Source: Dyadobacter sp. CECT 9275
GTDB lineage: Bacteria; Bacteroidota; Bacteroidia; Cytophagales; Spirosomataceae
Length of the DNA stretch: 64,000 bases
Reading direction: 5' to 3'
Assembly (NCBI RefSeq): GCF_907164905.1
Contig: NZ_CAJRAF010000002.1
Coordinates: 2,294,001-2,358,000, forward strand
Within the stretch, counting starts at the first letter, position 1, and every line of letters starts with the position of its first letter. The translations under genes were made by a program, and so were the position numbers. Below are positions 9,716-18,767 of the stretch, one piece after another. The notes beneath the pieces are model-generated. The model was not told where the DNA came from, made no database searches, and was given only the letters and a program-made list of their open reading frames with translations.

Positions 9716-10273
9716 TCATGCGGATGGAAGCACCTCCAGATTAAATTCTTTCATGATCTGCCTGGTGAACGCGGGCAGATCGTCGGTTGTTCTGCTGGTA
9801 ATTAAGCCGTTGTTCACAACCACTTCGCCATCCAGCCATATAGCCCCGGCGTTTTCCAGATCGAGCCTGATAGAGGCATTGGAAGTAAGCATCCGGCCAA
9901 TAACCACGTCAGCATCAATGAGTATTTGCGGTCCGTGGCAAATAGCTGCTACCGGCTTCCCGGCTTCAAAAAAATGCCTGACAAAGTCCACAGCGATTCT
10001 ATTCGTTCTCAAAGCATCAGTACTCATCATACCTCCTGGCAGTAACAGCGCGTCGTAATAGTCCGGGCGGGCCATTGCTAGCGGCACATCTACACGATGT
10101 GTTTCACCCCAGTCAACCTTATTCCAGCTTTTAACAGCATCTTTATGAGGGGAGATTACATGAATAGTTGCCCCCGTCTGGCTTAAAACCTTTACCGGGC
10201 AAGTGAGTTCAACCTGTTCGAAACCATCTGCGACCAGGATTGCAATTTTGAAGATACCAGACGACTGTTCCAT
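9716..10273 (-). CDS. DJ-1/PfpI-family protein (type 1 glutamine amidotransferase fold)
   Basis: Member of the DJ-1/PfpI/YhbO superfamily, whose members act as protein or glyoxal deglycases, chaperones or peptidases. The 185-residue protein starts with the family strand IAILVADGFEQVEL and contains the nucleophile elbow AAICHGPQ, whose Cys (about residue 117) is the catalytic residue. The nearby LLPGGMMSTDALR and the acidic residue in DGFEQVE complete the expected active-site set. The C-terminal ITSRTTDDLPAFTRQIMKEF is also typical. The gene stands alone between two minus-strand genes, with a likely terminator after it. Stress protection is the usual role, but the substrate cannot be assigned here. 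Confidence 0.88.
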   Translation of the reverse strand: MEQSSGIFKIAILVADGFEQVELTCPVKVLSQTGATIHVISPHKDAVKSWNKVDWGETHRVDVPLAMARPDYYDALLLPGGMMSTDALRTNRIAVDFVRHFFEAGKPVAAICHGPQILIDADVVIGRMLTSNASIRLDLENAGAIWLDGEVVVNNGLITSRTTDDLPAFTRQIMKEFNLEVLPSA

Positions 10274-10410
10274 ATCAATAATATCAAGCGTTGAGAGTAA
10301 AGATTATTTATAATTTTTCATACAAAAATCATACTAGCCTTATTAAAGGCTGTCACAATGCATCCATACTGACCGATCTGGAATTCCTTAAAAATCCGGG
10401 AATGAAAATG

Positions 10411-10444
10411 ATAAAAAAAGAGCTGGTCGTTCCTGACCAGCTCT
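10411..10444 (-). terminator. Intrinsic terminator of clpB
   Basis: On the minus strand this reads AGAGCTGGTC, loop AGGAAC, GACCAGCTCT, then a run of T. It is a perfect 10-bp stem directly followed by seven T residues, about 20 bp after the clpB stop codon. This is a textbook rho-independent terminator. Confidence 0.9.
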
Positions 10445-10465
10445 CCTACTGAACCTCATTGCCTG

Positions 10466-13069
10466 TTATATCTCTACATTTCCTACGTTCTCAAAAATGA
10501 GGTCACCGTTGCTGTTGATCTCCATCATGATAACAGAATCCTTCGCCACGTGTCCGCTGAGTATACCTTTCGATAACTCATTGAGTATCTTACGCTGCAA
10601 AACCCTTTTCAGTGGCCGCGCTCCAAACGCGGGATCAAATCCGTCTTCGCCCAGCTTGGTGAGTGCTTCATCCGTTGCGTCCAATGTAATTCCTTGCTCC
10701 TGCAAAAGTTTCTGAATCCCTTTGAACTGGATATCCACAATTTTACGGATGTTTCTCAAGGTGAGCGGTTCAAACAGAACGATCTCATCGATCCTGTTAA
10801 GGAACTCGGGCCTCACCGAAGCTTTCAGCAAATCCAGGACGGCCTGCTTGGTTTCCTCCACAACCAAAGTATGATTCCAGCCTTCATCCTCCGCAAATTT
10901 CTCCTGAATGATGTGGCTTCCAATGTTAGACGTCATGATGATAATCGTGTTTTTGAAATTTGCCACACGTCCTTTATTATCCGTCAGCCGTCCTTCATCC
11001 AGTACCTGCAGTAATATATTCCAAACATCGGGATGCGCTTTTTCAATTTCATCCAGCAGAATGACGCTGTACGGTTTTCTGCGCACGGCTTCGGTAAGCT
11101 GCCCGCCTTCATCATAACCCACATATCCCGGAGGTGCTCCCACCAGACGGCTTACTGCATGACGCTCCTGGTATTCGCTCATATCAATACGCACCATTGA
11201 GTTTTCATCGTTGAACAGATACTCTGCAAGTGTTTTGGCCAGTTCGGTTTTACCAACACCTGTAGGTCCCAGGAACAGAAAACTTCCGATCGGTTTTTTT
11301 GCATCCTGCAACCCGGCCCGGCTTCTGCGCACCGCATCGGATACCACCTCAATCGCTTCATTCTGCCCAGCTACACGCTGATGCAGATGCCCTTCCAGCT
11401 GTAAGAGTTTCTCCCTGTCGCTCTGAAGCATTTTGCTCACCGGGATACCCGTCCATTTGGCTACCACCTCCGCAATATCCTCCGGCGTGATTTCTTCCTG
11501 CATCAGGCTCGCTTCTCCTTCTGCCTTTTGCAGTTCCTGAAGTTTTGCCTGCACTTCCGGTATACGTCCGTAGCGTATTTCGGCAACTTTTCCGAAATCA
11601 CCGGCACGCTCCGCCTGTTCGGCCTCGAGCCTTAGCTGTTCCGTCTGCTCTTTAAGGGTACGCACTTCATTTACCTTCCCTTTTTCATTTTCCCATTGTG
11701 CTTTTAAAGTGTTCCGGCTTTCGCTGAGATCTGCAATCTCCTTGTTCAGAACCGTTTCCTTGTCTTTATTATTTTCCCGGCGAATAGCCTCTCTCTCAAT
11801 TTCCAGCTGCATGATACGCCGGTTCAGTTCATCCAGTTCTTCGGGGACACTGTCCATTTCCAAACGAAGCTTTGAAGCCGCTTCATCCATGAGGTCAATT
11901 GCCTTGTCGGGCAGGAAACGATCACTGATATAACGGTTGGAAAGTTCTACGGCCGCAATGACGGCATCGTCCTGGATACGCACGCCATGGTGGAGCTCGT
12001 ATTTTTCCTTGATACCCCGCAGGATACTGATCGCGTCGGGTACAGTAGGCTCGTCTACCATCACCGCCTGAAAACGACGCTCCAGCGCTTTATCCTTTTC
12101 CATGTATTTCTGATACTCCTTCAGCGTGGTTGCACCAATGGCGTGTAACTCTCCGCGGGCCAGTGCCGGTTTGAGTAAATTGGCAGCGTCCATAGCACTT
12201 TCACCACCGCCACCGGCGCCGATCAGGGTATGGATTTCATCAATGAACAGGATCAGTTCCCCATCGGAATCGGTCACTTCCTTGATAACCGCTTTCAATC
12301 TTTCCTCAAACTCTCCTTTGTATTTAGCTCCCGCAATGAGCAGCCCCATATCCAGGGAGACAATAATTTTGGTTTTGAGGTTTTCGGGTACATCTCCCTG
12401 TACAATCCGCTGCGCAAGGCCTTCCACAATGGCCGTTTTACCGACACCAGGTTCTCCCAAAAGAATCGGATTGTTTTTAGTCCTCCGGCTGAGGATCTGT
12501 AGTACACGCCTGATTTCCTCGTCCCTTCCGATCACCGGGTCAATCTTGCCGGCCTTTGCCAGCTCATTCAAATTTTTGCTATAGCGCTCTAGTGAGCGGT
12601 ATTTAGCCTCTGCATTTTGATCTTTCACAGGGTTGTTTTTTCCTCTAAGTTCTTTAATGGCACTAATCAATGCCTTTTCGTTAAATCCCACTTCCTTCAT
12701 GAGCGAAGCCGCGGCATCCTTTCCGCTCAATATACCCAGGAGTATAAGTTCTATACTTACAAACTCATCACCAAATTCTTTAAGAAACGATTGTGCTTTA
12801 CCCGTGGCTGCTGCGAGGTCATTCCCCAAATAAGGCTGCCCTCCACTTACCCTTGGATAAGCGTCTATCACTTTTTCAAGTCGGCTCGTCAAAACGTCAG
12901 CACTGATGTTCAGCTTATTCAATAAAAACTGCGCAGTATTAGGGTCCTCTTCCAGTATGGATTTCAGCACATGGCCCGTTTCAATGGCCTGCTGCTGATT
13001 GCCCTGTGCCATTTGCGCAGCATGCTGGATCACCTCCTGCGCCTTGATGGTATATTGGTTAAAATTCAT
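10466..13069 (-). CDS. clpB: ATP-dependent disaggregase ClpB
   Basis: Hexameric AAA+ chaperone that pulls proteins out of aggregates together with DnaK. The 867-residue product has the Clp N-domain (about 1-145, starting [13 protein letters not shown]), first AAA+ domain (Walker [10 protein letters not shown], Walker [15 protein letters not shown]), a coiled-coil M domain (about 400-530, rich in Glu/Lys/Arg), second AAA+ domain (Walker [10 protein letters not shown], Walker [12 protein letters not shown]) and the D2-small domain ([12 protein letters not shown]). The M domain separates it from ClpA and ClpC. The frame is open to 13108, but ATG 13069 gives the conserved N-terminus. No CIRCE-like repeat or clear heat-shock element was seen upstream. 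Confidence 0.97.
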   Translation of the reverse strand: MNFNQYTIKAQEVIQHAAQMAQGNQQQAIETGHVLKSILEEDPNTAQFLLNKLNISADVLTSRLEKVIDAYPRVSGGQPYLGNDLAAATGKAQSFLKEFGDEFVSIELILLGILSGKDAAASLMKEVGFNEKALISAIKELRGKNNPVKDQNAEAKYRSLERYSKNLNELAKAGKIDPVIGRDEEIRRVLQILSRRTKNNPILLGEPGVGKTAIVEGLAQRIVQGDVPENLKTKIIVSLDMGLLIAGAKYKGEFEERLKAVIKEVTDSDGELILFIDEIHTLIGAGGGGESAMDAANLLKPALARGELHAIGATTLKEYQKYMEKDKALERRFQAVMVDEPTVPDAISILRGIKEKYELHHGVRIQDDAVIAAVELSNRYISDRFLPDKAIDLMDEAASKLRLEMDSVPEELDELNRRIMQLEIEREAIRRENNKDKETVLNKEIADLSESRNTLKAQWENEKGKVNEVRTLKEQTEQLRLEAEQAERAGDFGKVAEIRYGRIPEVQAKLQELQKAEGEASLMQEEITPEDIAEVVAKWTGIPVSKMLQSDREKLLQLEGHLHQRVAGQNEAIEVVSDAVRRSRAGLQDAKKPIGSFLFLGPTGVGKTELAKTLAEYLFNDENSMVRIDMSEYQERHAVSRLVGAPPGYVGYDEGGQLTEAVRRKPYSVILLDEIEKAHPDVWNILLQVLDEGRLTDNKGRVANFKNTIIIMTSNIGSHIIQEKFAEDEGWNHTLVVEETKQAVLDLLKASVRPEFLNRIDEIVLFEPLTLRNIRKIVDIQFKGIQKLLQEQGITLDATDEALTKLGEDGFDPAFGARPLKRVLQRKILNELSKGILSGHVAKDSVIMMEINSNGDLIFENVGNVEI

Positions 13070-13409
13070 ATCGTTTATGTGGTTCGTTGACAGTATCAGG
13101 ATGTTCAAAAATCATGTACCCGGCCTAAAAACCGGAAATTATGACTGATCCGGTTTGAATTTAATAAAATTTAATGCCAAAAAGTCCTGATCAGCAGCCA
13201 AAACTTCAGGCAGTTTTTCCAAAAATTATACTGCTATCCGAAAACGTTTCTGTCTCCATTGTCCACAACGAGATTGTCGCCCAGACACGTTGAAAGAATA
13301 TCCGTCGTTTCGTTCTTCATTTGCAGAAATATTGTATCATTGCCTTCAAACCTTTTCCAGAAACATGTTACGGGCAGTTGGTCGGCCGAAAATAATTTCC
13401 TTTGTAAAT
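13070..13409. other. Divergent intergenic region, clpB / yjbR-like gene
   Basis: About 340 bp between two divergently oriented genes, so it should hold both promoters. I looked for a TAnnTTTG element on either strand and for an inverted repeat of HrcA type and found no convincing match. No small ORF with codon use like the neighbours is evident. The frame of the downstream gene stays open to 13290, but that extension is not protein-like. Confidence 0.5.
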
Positions 13410-13757
13410 ATGGTGGATATAAGCATTTTCAGGCAGATTGCGCTCAGCTTCCCGGAAGCAACGGAAGAGCCTCATTTTGAAAAAACTTCTTTCAGGATAA
13501 AGAAGAAAATATTTGCTACCTACAACGACAAAGAAAACCAGGCCTGTGTGAAACTATCGGAACGGGACCAAGACTTATTTTGCCTTTCGGACAAACTGAT
13601 TATCTTTCCGGTACCCAACAAATGGGGGAAACAAGGCTGGACACTCGTTTCTCTTGATAAAGTTCAGGAAAATGTCTTTTTGGAACTACTCACTTGTGCC
13701 TATTGTGCAGTGGCGCCCGAAAAGTTGGCGTTGCTGGTAAGGCCAGACGCCGAATAA
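13410..13757 (+). CDS. MmcQ/YjbR-family protein
   Basis: Small protein of the MmcQ/YjbR family, a fold resembling the double-wing DNA-binding motif; members are of unproven cellular role. The 115-residue product begins MVDISIFRQIALSFPEATE and shows the family segments EKTSFRIKKKIFATYN, VKLSERDQDLFC and PNKWGKQGWTLVSLDKV. The frame is open from 13290, but the first 40 codons match nothing in the family and ATG 13410 gives the expected start. The next gene, an AlkD-like HEAT protein, follows after 28 bp on the same strand, suggesting one transcript. Confidence 0.8.
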   Translation: MVDISIFRQIALSFPEATEEPHFEKTSFRIKKKIFATYNDKENQACVKLSERDQDLFCLSDKLIIFPVPNKWGKQGWTLVSLDKVQENVFLELLTCAYCAVAPEKLALLVRPDAE

Positions 13758-13785
13758 ATGAGTTCACCCATAACCTAATTTATAA

Positions 13786-14403
13786 ATGCCTGGAAACCTG
13801 AAAGATATATCAGATATTCTGGTTCAGCTGAAATCCATTGAACACGGCTTCAAACACATTAATGACGCCGGAAGCCTGCTTCTGAAAGAACCCGGGACGC
13901 ATCATTTTGACCTTGCCCGGCAGCTTATTGAAGATGAAAGTTATCAGGGCCGGATGCTGGGCACCTATATGCTGGGGGTATTATCTCCAGAAAACCCGGC
14001 AGCACTGAGCATCTTAAAAGACACTGTCTCAAAAGACCCGAACTGGCGGGTACAGGAAATGCTTGCCAAGGCTATCGATGAATACGCCAGGATAACCGGA
14101 TACGAAGAAGCTCTTCCGACGTTACAAAGCTGGCTTGAAAGTGACAATCCAAATGTGGTACGTGCTGTCATTGAAGGATTGAGAATCTGGACCAGCCGGC
14201 CATTTTTCAAACAGCATCCTGAGGTTGCCGTATATTTGATTAGCCAACACAAAGCAGATGCCAGTGAGTATGTACGGAAATCCGTAGGGAATTCACTCAG
14301 AGATATCAGCAAAAAATTCCCTGATTTAATCAATCAGGAAACATCTGGCTGGGATCTTTCCGATAGGCGTATCTCTTTTACACATAAGTTGGTCATCATA
14401 TAA
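13786..14403 (+). CDS. DNA alkylation repeat (AlkD-like) HEAT protein
   Basis: All-helical HEAT-like protein of 205 residues related to the DNA alkylation repeat family, some of whose members (AlkC/AlkD) are DNA glycosylases for alkylated purines. Repeating helix pairs are visible: FDLARQLIEDESYQGRMLG, then WRVQEMLAKAIDEYARITG, then NPNVVRAVIEGLRIWTSRP, then EYVRKSVGNSLRDISKKF. The ending WDLSDRRISFTHKL matches the end of such proteins, so it appears complete. It probably shares a transcript with the YjbR-like gene just upstream. Whether it has glycosylase activity or only binds DNA cannot be decided here. Confidence 0.75.
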   Translation: MPGNLKDISDILVQLKSIEHGFKHINDAGSLLLKEPGTHHFDLARQLIEDESYQGRMLGTYMLGVLSPENPAALSILKDTVSKDPNWRVQEMLAKAIDEYARITGYEEALPTLQSWLESDNPNVVRAVIEGLRIWTSRPFFKQHPEVAVYLISQHKADASEYVRKSVGNSLRDISKKFPDLINQETSGWDLSDRRISFTHKLVII

Positions 14404-14490
14404 TCGAGCGTCTGGATTAATCCTCCTGAAAGACCGCATCGCCATGTACTCAGAGCCAGCTTAACCGAACCATACAAGTAATTCTCTCTC

Positions 14491-14510
14491 CTGACTTTAA
14501 GAAAAGTCAG
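14491..14510. terminator. Weak hairpin between convergent genes
   Basis: CTGACTTT, loop AAGA, AAAGTCAG: an 8-bp perfect stem between the end of the AlkD-like gene (14403, plus) and the end of porQ (14522, minus). No T-run follows on either strand, so its role as terminator is uncertain. Confidence 0.3.
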
Positions 14511-14521
14511 ACGGTGCGAGA

Positions 14522-15568
14522 TTACCTCCGTTTCCTTAAATCCATTACCAGAGACAAGGAGCTGCTTCCAAAGCCGGGGGTATACTGAGCCCGGCCGTAC
14601 CCGACCTCGAACCGCTTGATCCGTAACCAGGCCCCGAAAGAAAAACCGGCCAGGGCACCTTTGTTTACAAGCCTCAGCTCCTGCCTTCTGAGATGATCGT
14701 ATCCTAGCAGCAACCTGAACTGTGGATGGATCAATACCTCTGCACCCAGTGAAAGATGCCTCCCTGCTTTCTCGGCCCAACCAACCTTTCTGGATATTTT
14801 ATTGCCATCGGCATCGTAAGTATAAAAAAGTGCCGGATCATTGTACACCATATCGAATTTATTGAGATGATGTACCGAAAAAGAAAACCTTAAAGGCATA
14901 TACTTAGGTTTGAAAGTAACACCGGCGCGGACATCAAGTGGCAAAACCGGCTCCTCTCCACCTGAATAATTCCGCCGCAGAAAACCTATATTCTTCACCA
15001 CAAAACCGGCTGTAAAATCCTCTTCGGGATGTTTAAAACTCGCTCCCCAGTCTGTTGCCAGCCCCCAAACCTGGTATGCTTCAACAGCAGCACCTACAAA
15101 TTTGACCGCCCCGCCTATCGTAAATGCGCCAAGCTGGTGCCCGTACCCTGCCGAAATACTGTAATCCGCAGCCCGAAACTCCCCAATCACATTCCCGATA
15201 TCGTCCGTTTCAGCCATCGTACCGTAGTTCAGATACTGAAGCCCAGCCGACCATATTCCTCCCGTCCTTTTTAACTGGCGGGCATAAGCCAGATTAACAA
15301 ATTTAGTATCCGCCAGATAAGGCATCAGGTTGAGCGAAACCCGGTCTGTTTGGACGGTATCCAGCAGCGCAGGATTCTGAATATACAGGGCTGGATCACT
15401 CCCATTGGATGTTACCTGATTAGCGCCTAAAGCGGTGTTGAAGGATTGCGAGGGAAGCTGCAGGAAGTTAAGGGTACTTCTCCCACCGGCGATCTGCCCC
15501 ATGGACAGAAACGGAAAAAGGCCCACAAACCCCGTTAATACAAAAAGACTCCGCCTGATCTGCCGCAT
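14522..15568 (-). CDS. porQ: Type IX secretion system protein PorQ
   Basis: Outer-membrane beta-barrel protein of the PorV/PorQ type that belongs to the type IX secretion system and is associated with its cell-surface attachment machinery. The 348-residue product has a signal peptide (SLFVLTGFVGLFPFLSMGQ) followed by the family N-terminus with NFLQLPSQSFNTALGANQV and DPALYIQNPALLD, then LGYDHLRR and a C-terminal barrel strand pattern (FEVGYGRAQYTPGFG, ending SLVMDLRKR). It stands alone and divergent from the carboxylase gene. Two genes for cargo with type IX sorting domains are found elsewhere in the window, which fits. Confidence 0.88.
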   Translation of the reverse strand: MRQIRRSLFVLTGFVGLFPFLSMGQIAGGRSTLNFLQLPSQSFNTALGANQVTSNGSDPALYIQNPALLDTVQTDRVSLNLMPYLADTKFVNLAYARQLKRTGGIWSAGLQYLNYGTMAETDDIGNVIGEFRAADYSISAGYGHQLGAFTIGGAVKFVGAAVEAYQVWGLATDWGASFKHPEEDFTAGFVVKNIGFLRRNYSGGEEPVLPLDVRAGVTFKPKYMPLRFSFSVHHLNKFDMVYNDPALFYTYDADGNKISRKVGWAEKAGRHLSLGAEVLIHPQFRLLLGYDHLRRQELRLVNKGALAGFSFGAWLRIKRFEVGYGRAQYTPGFGSSSLSLVMDLRKRR

Positions 15569-15630
15569 ACCTCTCCTAAAAAGAATATTTTATCCTGAAA
15601 ATGACACTATATTTATAACCCGATCGGAAG

Positions 15631-15638
15631 CAAAAGTA
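15631..15638 (-). promoter_or_regulatory. Candidate -7 element for porQ
   Basis: Minus-strand TACTTTTG fits the Bacteroidota -7 consensus TAnnTTTG and lies about 63 bp ahead of the porQ start. I see no clear TTG at the expected -33 distance, so the call is tentative. Confidence 0.35.
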
Positions 15639-15656
15639 ACCATATAGTCTTAATTC

Positions 15657-17216
15657 ATGGAATCGAAATCTGCCGCAAGCTCAAAAAAAGAATTACTGGA
15701 TAGAAAAAATGCCGAAGCCGATCTTGGCGGTGGAGAAAAACGCATTAAAGCACAGCATCAAAAGGGAAAACTGACGGCCAGAGAAAGGATATCGATTTTG
15801 CTGGACCAGGGATCCTTTCACGAAATTGGCCGGTTTGTGTTACACCGCAGCAAAGATTTCGGGCTGGATAAGGAACATTACCTGGGTGATGGTGTCGTAA
15901 CGGGGTATGGAAAGATCAACGGAAGATTAACCTATATTTTTGCTCAGGATTTCACGGTTTTCGGCGGGTCTCTGTCGGAAACCCATGCCGAAAAAATTTG
16001 CAAAATCATGGATCTTGCCATGAAAAACGGAGCGCCGGTCATAGGCCTGAATGACTCGGGTGGTGCGCGCATTCAGGAAGGCGTTTTATCTCTGGCCGGT
16101 TATGCCGATATATTCTATAAAAACACACTCGCCTCAGGGGTTATCCCTCAAATCTCTGCGGTACTCGGGCCCTGCGCCGGCGGAGCTGTTTATTCCCCGG
16201 CCATCACCGATTTTATCCTGATGGTTGAAAATACCAGTTACATGTTTGTAACCGGGCCCAATGTCGTGAAAACCGTTACCCATGAGGAAGTAACTTCGGA
16301 AGGACTCGGTGGTGCCATGACGCACGCCACAAAGTCGGGTGTGACCCACTTTGTTTCACCCAACGAAGTGGAGTGCCTACTGGCTATTAAAAAGCTACTG
16401 AGTTATATCCCCCAGAATTGTGAGGACGATGCGCCCAGGCTCTCGTACCAGCCCGGCAGGGAATTACGGCCAAAGCTGGAGGTACTTATACCCGACAATC
16501 CAAATCAACCGTACGACATGCGGGATATCATCACCGAAATTACTGACACCGATACGTTTTTTGAGGTACATCAGAATTTTGCAGAAAACATCGTGGTAGG
16601 TTTTGCCCGAATCGCAGGGCGAAGCATTGGTATTGTAGCAAACCAGCCTGCCGTGCTGGCGGGGGTTCTTGACATTCATGCAAGCCAGAAAGCTGCACGT
16701 TTTGTCCGTTTCTGCGACTGTTTTAATGTTCCGCTGCTGGTACTGGAAGATGTTCCGGGATTTCTGCCCGGGACCGATCAGGAATGGAACGGGATCATCA
16801 CCAACGGAGCCAAGCTGTTATACGCTTTTTGTGAAGCCACAGTTCCCCGTGTGACGGTCATCACCCGGAAGGCGTATGGCGGCGCCTATGATGTCATGAA
16901 CTCCAAGCATATTGGGGCAGACCTGAATTACGCCTGGCCAACGGCAGAAATTGCAGTCATGGGCGCAAGCGGTGCAGCCGAAATAATATTCAAACGGGAA
17001 ATTGCAGAAGCCGAAAACCCCGGGGAGAAACTGAAAGAGAAGATAGAAGAGTACACCCATAAATTTGCCAATCCTTTCAAAGCTGCACACCGCGGGTATA
17101 TCGACGAGGTGATCTATCCGGAACAGACCAGGGAGAAGCTCATCAGCGCTTTTGAAATGCTGGAAAATAAGGTGGCACAGCTTCCCAGAAAAAAACATGG
17201 TAATATTCCGCTTTAA
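15657..17216 (+). CDS. Acyl-CoA (propionyl/methylcrotonyl-type) carboxylase carboxyltransferase subunit
   Basis: Beta subunit of a biotin-dependent acyl-CoA carboxylase; it moves CO2 from carboxybiotin to an acyl-CoA, most often propionyl-CoA. The 519-residue protein has both carboxyltransferase halves: the N-half contains [31 protein letters not shown] and [12 protein letters not shown]; the C-half contains [40 protein letters not shown] and [17 protein letters not shown]. These are characteristic of the PccB group. No biotin carboxylase gene is adjacent. A short biotin-carrier gene lies at 40282 but in another operon, so which partners it uses is open. Confidence 0.92.
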   Translation: MESKSAASSKKELLDRKNAEADLGGGEKRIKAQHQKGKLTARERISILLDQGSFHEIGRFVLHRSKDFGLDKEHYLGDGVVTGYGKINGRLTYIFAQDFTVFGGSLSETHAEKICKIMDLAMKNGAPVIGLNDSGGARIQEGVLSLAGYADIFYKNTLASGVIPQISAVLGPCAGGAVYSPAITDFILMVENTSYMFVTGPNVVKTVTHEEVTSEGLGGAMTHATKSGVTHFVSPNEVECLLAIKKLLSYIPQNCEDDAPRLSYQPGRELRPKLEVLIPDNPNQPYDMRDIITEITDTDTFFEVHQNFAENIVVGFARIAGRSIGIVANQPAVLAGVLDIHASQKAARFVRFCDCFNVPLLVLEDVPGFLPGTDQEWNGIITNGAKLLYAFCEATVPRVTVITRKAYGGAYDVMNSKHIGADLNYAWPTAEIAVMGASGAAEIIFKREIAEAENPGEKLKEKIEEYTHKFANPFKAAHRGYIDEVIYPEQTREKLISAFEMLENKVAQLPRKKHGNIPL

Positions 17217-17376
17217 TTGTCAGATAGCAATGTGGCGGGATTTCATAGATCAAATTCAAGGAATATCATAATTATCAATAAGCCAAAACGCCAGACGTTG
17301 GTACATTCTAAATATTGTGATAATTTCAGGGATATTTTATTAAAATTTTTACTATCCTAAACCAATATATTTTCCA

Positions 17377-18651
17377 ATGACAGAAAAGATAGACACCTCG
17401 GCGTCCAGGAGGAAATTTATCAAAGGCTCTCTTGCCACGCTGGCCACATTTTCAATTGTTCCACGCCACGTTTTAGGCAAAGGCTTCCTTGCACCGAGTG
17501 ATACCCTTACAAAAGGAATCGTAGGATTAGGCAGCATGGGGAGAGGGCATATTCCGTTGGCAGGTACCAAGGTGGTGGCACTTTGCGATGTAGACAGATC
17601 TCACCTAAAAAGAGCTGCCGACATGGTTGGTACGGGCGCTAAAACGTTTGGAGACTACCGCGAACTGATACAGCTTCCCGAGGTGGACATTGTGCACGTT
17701 GCTACGCCTCCGCACTGGCACGGGATCATAGCAGCAGATGCTGCCCGCGCGGGCAAGGACGTTTGGTGTGAAAAACCGATGACCCGTACCATCGGCGAAG
17801 GCAAAAGATTACTCGAAGCAGTACAGCAGCACGGCAGGATTTTCCGTCTCAATACCTGGTTCCGTTTTCAGGACAATTTCTATGGAATGAAAACAACTGT
17901 AAAACCCATCAAAAAACTCGTTCAAAGTGGCTTGCTGGGATGGCCACTGAAAGTCACGGTAAGCCGTCACACAGGTTTCGACTGGAAGTTCTACTGGGTT
18001 GGAAAAACCAATAATGCGCCGGAAACCGTCCCCCCGGAACTGGACTATGACATGTGGCTCGGACCGGCACCGTATAAGCCCTATAGCGCCCATCGCGTCC
18101 ATGAGACGTTCCGTGGATACTGGGATTATGATGGCGGCGGACTTGGAGATATGGGACAGCACTATATTGACCCTATTCAATATTTCCTTGGAAAGGACGA
18201 CACCAGCCCCGTTAGTGTTGAAATAGATGCTCCGCAGCAACATACGGAAGCAGTAGGCACCTGGAGACGAATTACTTATACTTATGCGGATGGCTGCCAG
18301 ATCGTACTGGATGGTGAAGCAAAAGACGAGAACGTTGCCTACATAGAAGGCCCGAAAGGCAAGCTTTACCCGGGCTTCCGTTCGGATATTCCAAACCTTG
18401 AAAAGAAACTTGCTGCTTTCCCCGATCCCGAACCACAGGTAACAGATTTCGTGGATGCTGTTAAAAATCGTAAGAAATTTGCGCTTAATGAAGAAAACGG
18501 ACACCGCTCCTGTACCATCGTTAACATGGGGCTCGCCGCACTCCGCCTGGGTCGCTCGTTAAAATTTGACCCTGAAAAGCAAGAATTTATTGATGACGAA
18601 GGTGCCAACAGGCTTATCAATCAGCCGATGCGCGGCCCCTGGACCATATAA
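17377..18651 (+). CDS. Tat-exported Gfo/Idh/MocA-family oxidoreductase
   Basis: NAD(P)-dependent sugar oxidoreductase of the Gfo/Idh/MocA family, 424 residues. A twin-arginine signal is clear near residues 11-35 (SRRKFIKGSLATLATFSIV, then PRHVLG), so the folded, cofactor-loaded enzyme should be exported. The Rossmann part shows IVGLGSMGRGH and VVALCDVDR, then HVATPPHWHG and the EKP motif (WCEKPMTR) typical of the family. The C-terminal region carries WDYDGGGLGDMGQHYIDP, which supplies the catalytic Asp/His set. The next gene encodes an exported DUF1080 protein. Members of that pairing are known to oxidise and then cleave glycosides through a 3-keto intermediate, so a role in 3-keto-sugar metabolism is a reasonable inference. 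Confidence 0.9.
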   Translation: MTEKIDTSASRRKFIKGSLATLATFSIVPRHVLGKGFLAPSDTLTKGIVGLGSMGRGHIPLAGTKVVALCDVDRSHLKRAADMVGTGAKTFGDYRELIQLPEVDIVHVATPPHWHGIIAADAARAGKDVWCEKPMTRTIGEGKRLLEAVQQHGRIFRLNTWFRFQDNFYGMKTTVKPIKKLVQSGLLGWPLKVTVSRHTGFDWKFYWVGKTNNAPETVPPELDYDMWLGPAPYKPYSAHRVHETFRGYWDYDGGGLGDMGQHYIDPIQYFLGKDDTSPVSVEIDAPQQHTEAVGTWRRITYTYADGCQIVLDGEAKDENVAYIEGPKGKLYPGFRSDIPNLEKKLAAFPDPEPQVTDFVDAVKNRKKFALNEENGHRSCTIVNMGLAALRLGRSLKFDPEKQEFIDDEGANRLINQPMRGPWTI

Positions 18652-18767
18652 GTTCAGGAGCGTATGCAGCAGGCGGGGAATAAACCGGCTTGCCCGTATG
18701 ACGTTTGTTTTACTTTTTAATTATCTGAGTTAATCGTAAAGAGCTTATGGCTCTCAGCAATATAAAC

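Noticed and set aside
13070..13260. CIRCE-like heat-shock element upstream of clpB
   Set aside because: No TTAGCACTC-N9-GAGTGCTAA type inverted repeat could be found.
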